Shown here: positions 27,101-42,100 of the stretch, piece after piece | Position numbering within the stretch: the stretch's first letter is position 1 | Layout: each line of letters starts with the position of its first letter | From: Cardinalis cardinalis | Taxonomy: Eukaryota > Chordata > Aves > Passeriformes > Cardinalidae | Reading direction: 5' to 3' | DNA length: 64,000 nt | Assembly: GCA_014549065.1 (NCBI GenBank) | Contig: JACDOX010000009.1 | Span: 9,720,468-9,784,467 of the forward strand | The notes under the pieces: model-generated | Told to the model about the DNA's origin: nothing | The model's input: the letters and a program-made list of their open reading frames with translations, nothing else | Databases searched by the model: none | Translations under genes and position numbers: made by a program

Positions 27101-30100
27101 GCCTCAAAATTAGATAGATTGAAAATGAGATGATTTGAGTTCAGAAGAGAAAATTAATTAAATCCAAGCTCCTGAAAGCGTCTAGCACTGAATGCTTAAG
27201 ATATTTTAGTGATCATAGNAAATACATTCCATATTATATATTTTGGGACATTTTCATGGCCTGTGGCTGCTCNTGTCCTTCTATTTGATTATACAATACA
27301 TGAAGTTTAACTTTTAGGCTTTTAATAAAGAATAGTGTCGTTATTCTCTAGTGCTAAAAAGAAGCAGATTATTATTTCTCTGGCTTTTAAAATCAGTATT
27401 TTTCAAGTAACCATGTAAAATGGAGCTTGTGAATCTCCAGATCAAGAATGTTTTCAGACACTGCTTGTTGATTCAAGTGGTGGTTTATGCAGTAGAAGAA
27501 AACATGGAACATTATTTTTAAGGAAAATAATAAGCCTGCAAATTTAAAAATCTGAAATCCATGACTGTAGATTTTTAAAGGTCCTTCTCCTTCCTCAGGT
27601 TTGTTTGAAGCCTAGAGCCTATGGACTGTAGGAGAGCTCAGTTTGGTCACTTGCTGGCTGAAGGCAGACAGGCAGAGTAAATTGTGATTGTGGAGTAACT
27701 TGGGTGCAGTGGGGCCTTTAGGAGAGGCTAAGAAAAGAAAATGTGAATTTTTTGTCTGAGTAAAGATCTTTGTAATTTGGAGTGGCAGTTCAAGTCTCAC
27801 AATATCCTTTGTGGTCAGTACAGCAAAAATACTCATTTTTGATGCAATTACTTGTTTGAGGTTCCATCACCAGTTACCAAAAAACCAAGAGAAGGTCAAT
27901 GGGTACAACTGAAGCTGCACTTCCAGCCTCTCTGAGCAATCTCCACCAATTGCCACATCAACACTGAGATAAGGCAAAAACTGCCTTGCCTCTTTCCCTA
28001 TTTCCTGTGGGAAATAAAGAATTCCTGTTTCAAATAANCTCAATTAGTGGGATGTAGGCCGAGATGAGAATAATGCTAAGGAGTCTGTGTTGTGGAAAGT
28101 CTCCATNAATTTGGTAGAAAAGGGCTGAAGCAGTGTCTGGCAATAACAAATGTATTAAAAATCTGCTCAGATTGAAATGTTTTACTTTCTGCACATTCAG
28201 TTCTTTAGAAAATTNTTTCCCTAAGTATGAACTGAGATTTTGTTTTCCTGGGGAAATGTAGAAAGTTGTATTTAAGATCAGGTCCAGACCTGACACCAGC
28301 TAAGTATCCATATTCTGGATGCTTGGTAAACTGACAGTATTTAAACAAGAACTTAGAGGCAGTTTTTTAATTTAAGCCTACAGTCAANTTGTTAAAGGCA
28401 AGCTGAAAACCTCACAGCTTTCATTGCATAACATCTGCAGGTTGAAAGGGATAGAGTTCTTTGGGGCTGTGGTGTAATCCTGACAAAGCTTAAAACTTTG
28501 TCTTTGAAGAGATGCTTTTGAAGGGGGAAGAGAGGTTGGAAGGGAACAGTGAGATCATTGAGAGCTCAGTGTGGGAGGGTTTTGTGTCCAAATTGGTGAG
28601 AAGTAACTGTTGGAAGCTTACTAGCTCTGTTTTGTATGCAGATTCCATGAATGTTAGCTGTCTTCTAAAAATTTGCATCTGCTAGTACTGAGAAGCTGTG
28701 CCTCATCCCTCACTTGTCTCAATCCACCCTTTCAGGTACTCTTAAAGACCAACAGTGGTTAGCAGAAATAAGTTGATTTTTTTTTATGAAGCAGATTTTC
28801 ATCTGTTGTATATACAGTTGTATATACAACATAAAACTAAGCCCAAGTAATTTATTCAGTGAGGGCTCTGATTAAAATTTGCATTGCAGATGAACACAAA
28901 CCAGTTGAACCTTATTAAAACTGAAAAAGACTGTGTACCTTTATTGCTGTACTATTTGAACTATTTGACAGAATCATGTGAAGAATCAAATTACCTTCTT
29001 CCAGGAGAAGGTGGGGGAAGCAACCAGCCAAAATGAGTAACTTCCTTGTACTGGCTCCTTCCAGCCCAGCCTTTAGCATCCCTGCAGCTTACTTTATGCC
29101 TTTCATTACTTGTTATTATCATCAAGACTGAAATCTAAATTCTTTATTCTGAAATGCTTCAAGTTTTGGCAATCCCTATTATTCATCCAGAACTTGAAGC
29201 ATTTCAGAATAAAGAATTTAGAATTCTGATTTTAGATTCTGGCTGAATCAGGTGACCTGTCTTAGGCTGGTTCTGGTGTCTCCCTTTCCTGAGAGGTGCC
29301 CTGGGAACATGCTACATTCTGTAAAAGGTCAGCAATTAAAATCTGGATTGAAAGATTTAACTGTACTTTAATAANGCATAAAATCTGGATCTTCCTTGAG
29401 ATTTTGAAATTTTTAAATTTGTTTTCTTGACACAGNTGAGTACCAGCACTGCTGAAGTACCATAGAAGAGGAACTGACATGTATAAAATTTGTAGTAGCA
29501 AATTTAGGAGTTGCTGGTTCTTTAATTAGCTAAAGCTCTATATGTAACTGGGATAAAACTCAGTCACACCAAAACTCTGACTATTCTGAGCTCTAGAGAT
29601 CTCCTAGCTATGTGGAAGCTAAATTACATTATGTAAATAACTTGCATATTACAGCATCACAGAATGAAGTAGGTTGTAAAAGACCTCTGAGATCTCTGTG
29701 TACAACTTTTGACTGAACACCACCACAGCACTAAATGTCACATCCTGTCTTTTCTTAACACCTCCACGGGTGTGACTCCACCACCTCCCTGGGCAGCCCA
29801 TTCCAATGTTTATTCACCCTTTCCAATGTTTATTCACCCTTTCCATGAAGAAATTTCTTCTAATATCCAACCTAAATCTCTCCTGGTGCACTTCAAGACT
29901 ATGTCATAGATACTGCAAATATCAATGTGATTGAGCAGCTCTCTTCTAGAAAGTACTTCTGAAAGATGTAGATTCACTGATATTCTGGTGGTTTAGATCC
30001 AGTAGGATAATTATTAATGAAATGAATTCCATAATTTTGCTGTGTTGACTCCTATTGCTAAAGTGTGTGTTCTTTTCATTATTTCAGGAGATCTATCAGT

Positions 30101-33100
30101 GGTGTGGCTCATCATGCAATAAGTACGAGAGGCTGAAGGCCACACAGGTTGCTGTTGGCATTCGCGACAATGAACGAAATGGAAGGTCCAAATTAATTAC
30201 TGTGGAAGAAGGGAGTGAGCCAGAGCGCCTCATAGAGGTATTGTAATGTGCAAACTTGTTGTTGACATAGCTGTGAATAAAAAGTTTTGCACCTCAGGAA
30301 CTAAATCAGATTGGGCTGGTGCTAGGAAGACAGATAAATGGTACAGTGGGCCAGTTTATGCCTTTTCCTTCCTTACCCGGGCAGTGTTAAGTTACTTGAG
30401 CGTTACAGTCNAAGATAATTAATCATCTGAGAATACTTTTACAAGAATAAATGTTTGCTTTATTGAGTTAGCTGTACAGTGACTGAATTAACACCATGCC
30501 TCACACCAGAGCATGCCATCAGCTCTGTGTGAAGAAGAAGCATCTGTCTGGGACAGCACCAAACAAAGAAAGACACAGAATTACTGTGTGTAGAAAGTAA
30601 AAGAATGTGGCAAATTACATATTGATTTGGNTGGGGGCCAAGCACACTGCTTCATCTTCTATTTCAAGGTCATGCACCTAGCCTCTAGTAACCCCAGTGA
30701 GCCCCTTCCTCATAAGTTTAGGAAGTTTAACAATTTACTTAAAATCCCCAGATTTCAGATATCAAAACAGAGCTGATTGGAGTGGAAGAAAAACTCCCAA
30801 TTTATGGATTTTTCAGATTTCTAAAAGTTAACAAACACTCATGTGTTGTTATAGGTGGCCTACTAATAAAATACAGGTAATACTAATAAATACAGGTGGC
30901 ACTTGGCATTTGGGTCTTAAATTAAGCTTCTCCCATTCATTCTCTAAAGAGGGAAGCAGGGTCACAAAGCAGTACTTCAATGAAATGGAATATGTACAGC
31001 TAGGATATTGTCTTGTACTCCGTATTAAGTTNCCGAAGTAAAGCTAATGGTGCATGCAGNAGTGCAGTTATTTTTTGTGGTGCTTTCATTCAGTGTGGTC
31101 ATATGCAGCACAGCTAGTCACTGCCTGAGAGCAAAACCGGTGCTGAGCCACCAGCCNGTGGCCATGCTGGCTGTGGGGACCCCTGTGGGTGAGCTGTCCA
31201 TATCCTTGCAAAGACCTTTTCTCCTGTGGGTGTGAGTACCGATGTGGCTGTGTTCAGAAGAAGGGGAGGTGCCACCCAGTGTACTGGAGATTTTTGAAGA
31301 GGGAAAAAAACCCAAGCAAACAATGCTCTGTCTGGTTTTTTACTTCCTTGTATAGACTTTCCACACTGGCTCTGATGTGGCACATATTTTACATGTATAA
31401 CTCTTTNGAAAAGAGCACAGATTGACAATTAGAGAGCAACCTCCTACTGCTGATTTGAATCACAGCATTGGGTTGCATCCTGCTGCAGCTGTGGCTGGGT
31501 GGCACTGGGACCCTGCCCCTGGCCACAGCTGCTGCTGCCAAGCCCATCCTGGGGTCACCTCTGGAGGCTCTGAATGGAGCTTCTGGTACACTCATGTGTG
31601 ACTTGGGAGCATTGATCAGAGCAGCTCCCCTTGCTCCTTGTATGGGGCANGTGCAGATAAGTTGGACTTTTGTGCTGCCCCAGTGAGGACACGGGCCAGC
31701 TGCAGGCTGCCTCCCTGCCATCCCTCTCCATAGGCNCTGAGGGGAAGGGATGTGCTGCCCTTGCCCCTGCATCTCTTTGCCAGACTTCCATTTGTGTGCA
31801 NCTGTTGTTTTGTACCAACCTTGACACATGATTAAGAGCCGGAAAACACCAGGGTGGCGTTTTGATCCTGTACTGCATTGTTACTGTATCAGGGCATAAN
31901 TTCTTTCTTCACTTGCCCAGCAGTGTATGAAGAAGTTTCTGCTTTTGTTTTAGGATTCTGAATATGGAGGGAACAGAAATGGGTAGTTCAATGCAATCAG
32001 ATTAATTGCTTTTATTGCTGCCACTGTGATGAGCCCAGTTTGAGTGAGTGTGTCTGCAGTCAGGGTTTATTTTCTATTCTGCATCCTGCTANTCTTGCTT
32101 TTGTAAGTGCTGCTTCCATAACAGGGTCTGCAGCTCAGCTGTGGCTGTCCCAGTCCACTCTAAAATGTGCTGCTAATAAGTCAGGAGGGTAGTTAACCTC
32201 ACAAACATCTAAAATNTATTAATCCTTATTCCTGTTCAAACTGTTTCCAGTTTCTGGTACTCTTTGTTTGGATTTCTCCTTCCTTCCACAAAATTATCTC
32301 TTAACTTGCTGTTACACTGTCGTAGGCTAATTGCTGTTGAGCTAACATGGTTTTTGTTTCTTCACTCTACATCAGGAAGGGTGGATTTTTGGCATCTCCA
32401 GCTTTCTTAGAAAAACCTTGATTTATTTTTCTAGAGAAAAGAATCACATACTTTAAATATTCATTTTGTCATCCAGTATGCCACTGAAATCAGAAAGAGA
32501 TTTCCTAANATTATCTCCTCTGACAAATGTCAGGAATGGTTCCCTTTCCTGTGAGCTAGAAATCTGCTTTCATATCAGTGGCCAGACTTGCTCATGCANT
32601 GCCAGTAGATGCTTTAGGCAGGGGCTGACATACCCACCATGAGTACCAGCAGAAAGAGCCAATATTGATTTCATTCCTGCTCCATAAGCACAGAGTTGTG
32701 ACTCCCTACAGAAAATCAAAACTTCTGTGCCTGCACCCCACCTCAGAGGCAAGGCACAGGCTGGCTGAACTAACCCTGCCACACTTCTGTCCTGCTCTAG
32801 GATTAGCAGAGGCAGCAGTGCTGTGATGAGGAGGTGTTTCCTGGCTAGCCCACTGTCCTGCTGGGAGCTGTGGTGCTGTGGGTGAGGTGAACCTGTCTGA
32901 TGAGGGCAGGTACTGCTCCCAGCTACTATTTTCAGCAATGGGAAGAGGCTGCACTGCTCAAATTTGCCCGCGGGAGAACTGTCTGGAGCTGCTGTAGGAC
33001 TGGATGAGTTGCTGTGGCAGACCAGCAAGACACAGCTCACTCGCCCTGGGAAAGGAGCATTACTAGCAGCTGGGCATGTGAGTAGTTTTGACAGCAGCAA

Positions 33101-36100
33101 GCCCTTTTTCATCTGCCACCACAGGCCACACAGTGACCATCCTGTGCTTGCACTCTGGAAACACAGCATGTCTGGGAAGCTCAGACTTGCAGTGGGTGTG
33201 CAGAAGTTCTCAGAAGATGCTTCAGGGGTCACTAGAACTCTGACTGTGAAGACAAGGCAAGCTTTCTGTGCACACCAGAGATGCATGTTATCTGGCTTCA
33301 CCTCCATGTTTGGAAGGTGAAGCCAGATACATAAATCTGGCTTTAGGTGCCACATTTAGGTGAGGCAGAGATAGACTGGCAGGTTTAAAGAAGCAGTGTT
33401 GTATAGGGTTGCTGCCTTGGAAAATTAAAAGAAGAGAAACAGACCACCTTGGACAAATTGCTGCTGTTGCTGTGACTGATCACCAGTCTCAACAGAACAT
33501 TAAAAAAATCACCAGATGCCAACTATGCTCTGATTTTCACATGTNAACAGCTGAATAGTTACCCATTCTGCTGAGTCTTACACTTGAATTGTGTTGCAGG
33601 AATTTTTTGACCTTCATGGGACCAATCCAAAACCAGATCTTAGCAATGCTTGACACAGTTTGGTAGCTGCTGCCTGTGCTGACANTGTTACTTATCCTTC
33701 TCAATGCTTGCCGTGGTAAGCAGAGATCTCACAGCACTGCTTTTGGTTGCCCAAGAGATCACTGAGGACTAAGAGCAGCCAAAGTAATTGGCAGCCATGC
33801 TCAGGACAATTTTCTTACTCTAGTTGGAATCTCTGCTCTAATTTTGAAGAGAGGAGAAAATTGAAGAAACTGTATTTTAAAGTTTGCCATAATATCATTA
33901 TTTAGTATTGTGGAGTAATGGCAAACTAGAGAAACAAGNAATCAGAAATTAGTGCATTTGTGAAAGTTTCTAGTCAGCCAGCAAACTGGAGTTGCTTGTA
34001 GTAATGCAGGAAGCATAGAAGCATTCAGTTCTGAGTCATTCAAGAGAAAGATGCAAAAGCATTTAATCCTCCATTTGTTGTGCAGCAATCCCTTGATCTG
34101 GTATCATAACTTTAGAGATGAAANAGAGGGGAGGAGAAAGTCTTAGTATATTTGTTTTCCTCTATTNGTGTAATTTGAAATATTAGGCACCCTAAAATAT
34201 GTTTATGTTGATAGTACTTTCTGCCTGCATAGACTAATCTCCTCTGGTGCATTTCAAGTATTTTGGGCAGCTGTGTCAGTCTGCAGGATATGAGAGCCAA
34301 TGAAAAAGTAGGATAGACTGAGTTCTAACTTAACTAAATGTTAAGCCTTCATCTGCCCCCTCTACTTAATATGTCATGTTCAGCTAACACTTTTCAAGAT
34401 GCTTCTGTTTTCTCTGAGCCTATCTGATTCATAGAATTTATTGTTCCCTAAGACATGACTCCCTTAAAACTGCAACTCTTGGTACTATNTGATTGATGTG
34501 GGTTTTACTGCTGAGGCGTTTTGTTGTGGTTTCGTAAAGGTTTTTGATTTTCATGATTGAAAACAATGAAACCTGAAAAATGTGACAGCTGAGGTTCAAA
34601 ACCACAAGNAAATGCATCATCTTGTTAGTATGCATCTTTGGAATCACTCCTCTGCCTTTAAACATAAAGCTCTGCCACTTCTATTTACTCAGCATTTGCA
34701 GTTGTCACGTGCCTATTTCTGTGAGCATTCTAGAGCCCTTACAACAGGTGGGTCCAAACCTCTCATAAAATACTTGTGTAAAGATTCAGCTGGTGGAAAT
34801 ACCGAGCAACAGGGAGAACCTCTTCCTCCTTGCTGGGGAAGCAGCCTTTCTCCTCCCTGCTCTTTCTTTAAAGCCCCTGAGCAATGATTAATCATGAGAA
34901 TTGCTAAGTGCCATTGTATCCAGTGACGATTGTTTTTGCCTGTGGTGTGAATAAATACTACAGGTGAATGGTCTGATCATATTACAGCTAGTCACACCTT
35001 CCTGCCTTTGTAGCTGGAAAGGGACTGGCAGCACTATGCTGTGCTAACTCAGCCCTGTGGATAGAATCCCAAGTGCACAGACAATAAAGAGATTGCATTG
35101 CAAATGCAAGTTACAGAGGTTCTAGACTCTTAGAGACCCAATAATGCAAACGTGTTGAAAACATGAAGCTCCAGCAACCCTTAAATTAATTGGATACATG
35201 TCTGCCCATATGGGTGGAAGAGCAGGACTTCCTTTCTTATTAAATTCAAGCCCTTAAAAATTATTTTTTACAAACCAAAGATCCTTTCCAAGGACAGCAT
35301 GAAGCAGAGTGAGGTAGCTGGGGAAAAGTGAGGCTTGCCTTGACATGTAGGTGGGTGTAAGAGTGCCAGGACATGTTGCTCTGAAGGAGCTGTGCAGGTT
35401 CCTGCAGTCCCCGGCCCTGTCACATGGATCTTTACGAAAGGCTGGAAGAGCNGCACATGCCCTGCTGGTGAAGGTACTGCTTTGGTACCTGCTCCTTTCC
35501 CAGAGCCTGCAGGAGCAGGATCTGTCATCACAGCTCTGCAAAAGCAAAAACTGCTCTTGTTACTCTCAACATTTGTGTTTCTTCTTGTTTCCTTGTTTTT
35601 GGTTGTATGATGAACTCAAGTCATGCTAAGGGGAGGTTTATTTGTTTNGTACACGGATGAGTGAAGGAACAGTGGGATGGGTGATGCAAGAGGAGGAAGA
35701 GGGGTAACTTTTTAGAATAATATTCTCTTCTAACTTTTTGTGGACTACAAACTCCAGCCATTTGTAAGGGATTAAACAATTGTTCAATTGTGTAGCTTGT
35801 ACACAGTTTTAATCCAATGCTCATAAGCTCTGAATTGCATGTAATTGTCAGGGCCCAGCCTGACCTGTTCACAACCGAAACAAAAGTAATGTCTTTTATT
35901 ATCTGAATTGAGACAACTGGAAAAAATAGATATTATTCCAAGGAATTTTGTGAAATAAATACTAGAAATGAATTTCAGTCCCAGGGTAGAGGCAGTATTG
36001 AACAGTCATGTACAAAAGAAAATGAATGCACTGAGAGAGGGGTGAGGATAGTGGAAGTTGTACCAGACCCCAGTGCAAAGACTCAGTAACAAGGCACACA

Positions 36101-39100
36101 GNGAAGTCCAACTACATTTTCATGAANATACAAAGACTTAAGAAAGCTAATGCACAGAAAGTAGCAGAACTACTAGCTGTAGTTTCTATTAGTAGTTGCA
36201 TTGGCTACTCAAATGAACAGACAGCTTTCTCAGGCTGCTTTGAAACTATGGATTAAATTTACACCTCAGGAGCATGAATATGCTGCTTCACTGGAGTGAT
36301 TTTGGGCATAGGTAGGTGCCAGCAAGAATTTGGGTCCTGTCAGTTTGATCAGTTTGTTGGCTACAACTCAAAATAGTCCAGGAGAATAAATCTACAGGGG
36401 TAAAAATCTTACATATGACTGTGCACCTTTCATAGCAACACCTGCTCAGTGTGAGGAATGGCAGTTTACCAAGCATTCCAGTGTTTAATTAAGCTTTATG
36501 ATGGGCTGTGAAAGTGGGTACAAAGTGCAAACCCCTTGCCCTCCAGGGTGCCAGCTTCAAACTGTCAGAACCAGTAGTTCTGTGTTCTTTACAAGGAGGG
36601 AGCCTATCTCCTAAATTTCACAACTCATACTCAGACAAAACTTGCATGTCCTGGATTCCAGTACAGCTTAGCTGCTTTGCACCAGCTGAGCATTTGGCCC
36701 AGCATTTTTCCCAGACCCATGTAGAAGATCAGAGGGGTTTGGCCAGAGAATGGCTGAGGCTGGTAAGNAGAATCTTCCTGAACGTTGGGAGTTTCCCTTA
36801 ATATTCTTCAAGCTGCAGTTTTCAGTCNTGGCTGCCTGAAGCCAGGTACTTAAATGACAGGGAACTGAATAGGAGCTGCAGGTGGCAAACNCATCTGTAA
36901 GCCAGGCTTCTAATTAAGCCTCTAAATACGAATTTCAGTGCCTGCATTAGAAATTTAATTTCAGAAAAGAAAATGTTCAGGTGTACCATACTGCATGGTA
37001 TGAGCTAAATTCTTTATGAACAGCTCTACTAGCAGGTGGTTGAAAACCTAATTTCTTATGCTAGGAAAGTTGCTTCTAAACTAGGTATTCTAGGGAATTT
37101 CTAAGATCCTAATGATTTCCTGGAAGTGCATGTGATCAAATGTGTCTCATTTGCATCCTGTGGGTGAGAAAACCACTCATCTTTGTTATGTTTCCTTCTT
37201 TAGCAACTGTAGCTNGCAGGGCTACCACATAAGTCAATTATAATCTTATAATTACATGTTAGAATATGAATAGAGTTTGTAATGGCTTTTTTTCTTTCTG
37301 TGCTATACTATTAAGAAATCTCTTGGTGAAAAAGTACTATAATTNTCACTTATTAAATGAGCATAATTAAGAGAACGCCAAAGACAAGATGTTAGCACTT
37401 ATCTCCACATGGGATTGTTAGCTCTTATTTCAAGGTACTTCCTTTCAACAGGGGAATTTCATGAAGAAGACCTGAAAGGGTAGATTTCCTTTGCTGTATA
37501 AAAAGCTCTAAGATAGTTTCTTCCTGGGATCCTGCATCTCCCTAACAGAAATGCACCTTGAAGGGGTATTTTTTTCTTTTTTTTTTTTTTTTTTCTGCAG
37601 GTTTGTCTCCTCCAAGCCCCTTGCAGAGCAGCTGGGATCTGTGTGCAGTGTTGCCTTTGAATTTTCCTTAGCGAAAGTTCTGTAGTGCAGGAAGGGCTTA
37701 GGGAGGAAGAACTTTGTAGATTGTTTTGTTGGGTTTTTTCAAAAGAGCTCTGCATGTGCACAGATTGCTGTTCCCTGTCCAGGCTGTGTAAAACTGGAAT
37801 AAGTNTCCTCTCTTTGGGCCAAAGTGAAGCACAGCTGTATGAAGAAAGCATCTCATGTGTTGGGGGATCAGTTCAGTGTTTTAACCGCTACAGTGTGTGA
37901 TGCTGAAGAGGTCTGTAAATANTATTGCAGGTACTGCAGAGCAGGCTGTTCAGGCCAGGTCTTCTGCTTACACAACTGCTTATGGCTTTGATACTGTCTG
38001 GCTTTACCTTTAAAAATAAAAGGTAGGTAAATTAAGATTTAAATACTGNAGTAATGAGTGCTGCAGCTTCTAACTGAAGAACTGTAAATCAAAGCTGAAC
38101 ATTTTGGCTCCTTTACACAGAATTTTAGGATATGTAGGAACTTAAAGACATAAATCAGTTAGTGAAGGGCACCTGAACTAGCAGGAGGAAATTATTTTCA
38201 AAGAGCTAAGCAGGATATATCTCCTAGACAACCAGGTGAAAGGAACATTCTTGCTCTCTCTGTGCTAATAAATATTTAATTTATTTCAAGCATCAGCGGG
38301 AGTCTTTAGAGAATATCTGTCAAAATACTCTCTGAATTGCTTTCTTAAACATTAGAGTCCAGTCTGTGCTCTNTCTTGGACCAGAGTTTGGTGTCATACC
38401 AGGGAGTATCCCCTGGCATATCTGATCTGTTTGCTGTATGGGACTGGAAATGCTGAGCTTGTGAATACAGCCAGCATTGCACTCCAGAAATATTCCAATG
38501 ACCTGAGTGGCTTTTCCCACCTTCCCCTCTCACAGTGTAAGTGCTGAAACACCTTGCTGCAGCTCCTCTGCTCACCCTGATGTATCACAGCTGCCTGCTG
38601 CTCTTCCAAATGCTGTGTGTCCCCTGGGATCACTGATTTCCTCGCAGGGTCTCTGCCTGCTAATCGTGGGCTGCTGCCTCCAGCTCAGGCTTCATGGAGT
38701 GTTTGCCACACTCCTCTGTTCACTCCCATATTGGTGTGGTCCAGCCACAGCCTTGGGACCAGCTGCAAAATTGGAGGCACNTATAGAATGAAAAGCTGGG
38801 AGTGTTGTGGATTTTGTCAGATAAATATTCTTTATGGCTGAGGCTCCCTGTTGGCATTAGTTACTGATTTATTTCATTATTATACAACACATAAGCATGC
38901 ACTGTCACGTAGCACGTAAGATATTTTATCCACAAGGCCTTCAAACAGATCTGCAAAGCTGCAAAGGCTTCAGTGTGTACCTCAATTTATGAGGTAAATA
39001 AAGCAGAAAAAATGGGCAGCTCAAGTACACGTGTGAGTGTCTGCAGGCTTTGGGTCCCATATTTAATACTACTTCTGGTATCAGAGGATGATGTTAACAA

Positions 39101-42100
39101 AGCAGTGAGATTAAAAATTTAGGTAGAAAGAATTAGTATAAATGGAAAAAGATGTGAAGGTGATTGACTAGATCGTTTTTAATTATGCTGCAGGTAGGCA
39201 GGTGCTGAACAGCTCAATTTCCTGTGTTCATTCAGCAGCAGTGATGATTAGAAAAAGATTGCTGCATTTCATAGTTACTGCCTTTCACCCTCCTGATTTC
39301 TTTGGCATGGGATCACTGTTCATCTTGAAGGCATCCTAAAAGCCAGATATTTGAAGATAATGTAGGCTGGAGATTTCCTCATTTCATGCACACCCAGTCT
39401 TCAAGTAAATACCTAGCTTAGATACTGCCAGCTGTGCAGGCCCAGCAGGATAGAAAGCAGCCTGTTTTACCTCGCAGCCAAACTATCAAAAAAAAAATCA
39501 AATTTGTACTCTCAAGACTCATCTAGACACTTTTTTGTGAACATGTTATCCATGGCCAGTTTTACAGAACAGACAAATAATGTTAGAATATTCTTATCCT
39601 GTGAATAAAGACTATATTCAAATTATCCCAGACAGATATGCAAAGTTGCAAATATTTTATTAAAAGCTGCCAAAGCCTAATGCCCTACTTTTAGGCAGTT
39701 AAGCACAGAGCTTTGAAAAAATTATGATTTGTATTTGAAATTCCTGACACAACAAAAACTGGCTAAAAATGAAGGCCATAATTTATGCATCAAAAGTGCC
39801 ATGAGCAGCTGATGTGTTTTGCTGTTTTATAGCAATCTGAAGTCCCACAGAAGAGATTTAGACCTTAATGCCAGAAAGTCCTTTTGATAAATTACATGCT
39901 AAACACCCAGAAACTAACAGCATGCCAGGACTATTTGTTAACATAAACCATCCTTTTGTCCACTTCTCAGTGCATTATGGCTGTTTCCATCTTATTTTCA
40001 ATCTGTGTTCAGGAGGATGAGAGGTTGCCTGCTCAAGGTGAGGATGTAATGAGATCTGTTGTTGCTGGGGAATTGCTAGTGAGAGGCGATTTCAGGCAGA
40101 AACCCTGTGAGCAGTTCAGTGAAGGGATAAGTTTTTCCTGTTGGGAGTGTAATTTTTTGTAAGACAATGAATATTCGTTCAAATTGATGGGAATANTTCC
40201 AGGTTACAATAACCAGTAAAATAAGCCTATTTGGTTATTCATTATCTGACAAATGTCAAAAGTCATTTTTGTCTGGTCCAGAATATCCTCAGCAGTGGTT
40301 GTGCTCTGTCAGAGTAATTAGAGTTAAACTGTGGCTATTTACTTTAGCAGAGAAGGCCTAAAGCTACCTTTGCCTGATGATCGTCTGTGCTGGTACCCAG
40401 GGTCAGCCAAGTGGTTACTGGCCTGCATCATGTTCATCCCTTCCTTTCTCTGATGGATTTTTTTCCTGCTCAAGTACATATTTGAGAGAATACTTATTTC
40501 AGAGAGATGTTCCTTGTAATATTTTTCTCTGCTTTGTGTAATATTCTTCTCTGCNTTGAAGGTTTATAAAAATCTAAACCATTATCTACCAATGAGTTCA
40601 TACTGTGTCTGTTTTTCAGACCTGTAGTCCTGCACAGTGGCTTCATTATCTGTCACAACCTACATGTGTACCTTGAATTTGTGGAGCAGAATATACTTGC
40701 TTGTGTCCAAGCATACAGGAAAGTAAATGATGAGCTACTACTCTGACTNTTTTCCAAAAGTATTAAGTAATAAAATGTCATTTAGGCAGCTTTAAGCTGT
40801 GTCAATTTCTTGCTTTTCTTTCTATTGGTCTTANCATATAAAGGTGGGAGTTGGAGTGGTTTTGAGATCTGATCTTCAGGATCACAGCCACAACAAACAG
40901 TTCAGTTTCAGACCCAGAAACCTAACCCAAAGTGTGTATATGAAGAAGAAATCAAACACAATGCTAGTGTACACAAGTTAAACTGTGTAAAACTGGTTTT
41001 CTTTCTTAATTGACCTTCACTTGACATGCTGTTCAGGTATTGTTTTCCTAGGTGGATTTTCAGCCTCACTGAACTCCTTAAACTTCTTGCTCCCATTAAA
41101 TCAATATCAACTATTTTATGATGCAGAGCTGGCTTCTCCAGTTATGAAGAAAATACTTGCCAAATTTCTTTTAATGACTTTATTTTAAATTATTTACCTT
41201 GCCACATTCCTTCAGATTAAAAATTTTTTGTTTGTATTTCTTCTTTTTTTAAGGGTGGAGTTTCACTTCTGAGTAAAAGCATTGGCTCAGTNTTTTGCAC
41301 TTGTCTGAGGGGGTGCACATATTTACAGAGAAGAGCTTGTGCNCATGCAAATGTGAAACAGGTTTTGCAAGCAGGATAAGCTACATTGCATTTACCACAA
41401 GTGAACTTGGGCAATTTTGGAGGAACTGATGTTCTGTTGGTTTGCATAATGGTAGCCTTGTACTAACCTAAGANTGTCAACACAGAAGTCTAACAGAGCT
41501 TAAAACCCCAACATTTTAAGATTAATGCAGACTGACTTCCTNTTATATGCCTTCAGACAAAGATCTAAAGCTACGGAGTTAATGAATACTTCTGCTAAAA
41601 CAATGCTAAGCCCAAAGAATGAAGAAGATGGGGCCTGGATATGCTTTCAGGGCTCCTGATTATTCTTTATATTGCTGTTGCTGATAGTATGATAAACATA
41701 ATAATAATGATGATTTAAAAAGCGGTTTCCATGTCTTTGTGTGCAACTGTGCATTTATGATATTTAAGGTGGGAAGTTTGCCAGGATTGTTGGGCATCTG
41801 GGGAGCAGTGTGGCTAGGTTGTCTTGTGTGTATCCAAGAGAGCATTGCTGTTTCCAGGTGCGTAGGGTGGATTTTTGGGTCTGAGTTCTTGGCACGTTTG
41901 TGAGTCAGNGTCTCACGCCTCAGAGCACTCAGGTGAGCCAGCCTGGGGCTGTCAGCTGTCAGCCTGGGCCATACCGCCTGGCTGTGCAGAAAGGATTACA
42001 TGAGCACAGTCCTGTGTAATGCACTGCCGTAGGATTTGTGTGAAACTAAGAGTGTGTGTGTATAAGTATCAGAAGAACCAGTGTCCTTCAAATGGTCTAT

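Larger units (their letters stand above)
17695..30087 (+). other. SCIN: SCIN intron 3
   Basis: 12.4 kb. Holds three antisense CR1 fragments, the 430-bp inverted repeat and the perfect 32-bp hairpin, all listed separately. There is also a degenerate AT-rich stretch built from ATTCATTA-like words near 26360-26470, and a TTGTATATACA palindrome near 28807-28832. No gene or ncRNA recognised. Confidence 0.85.
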
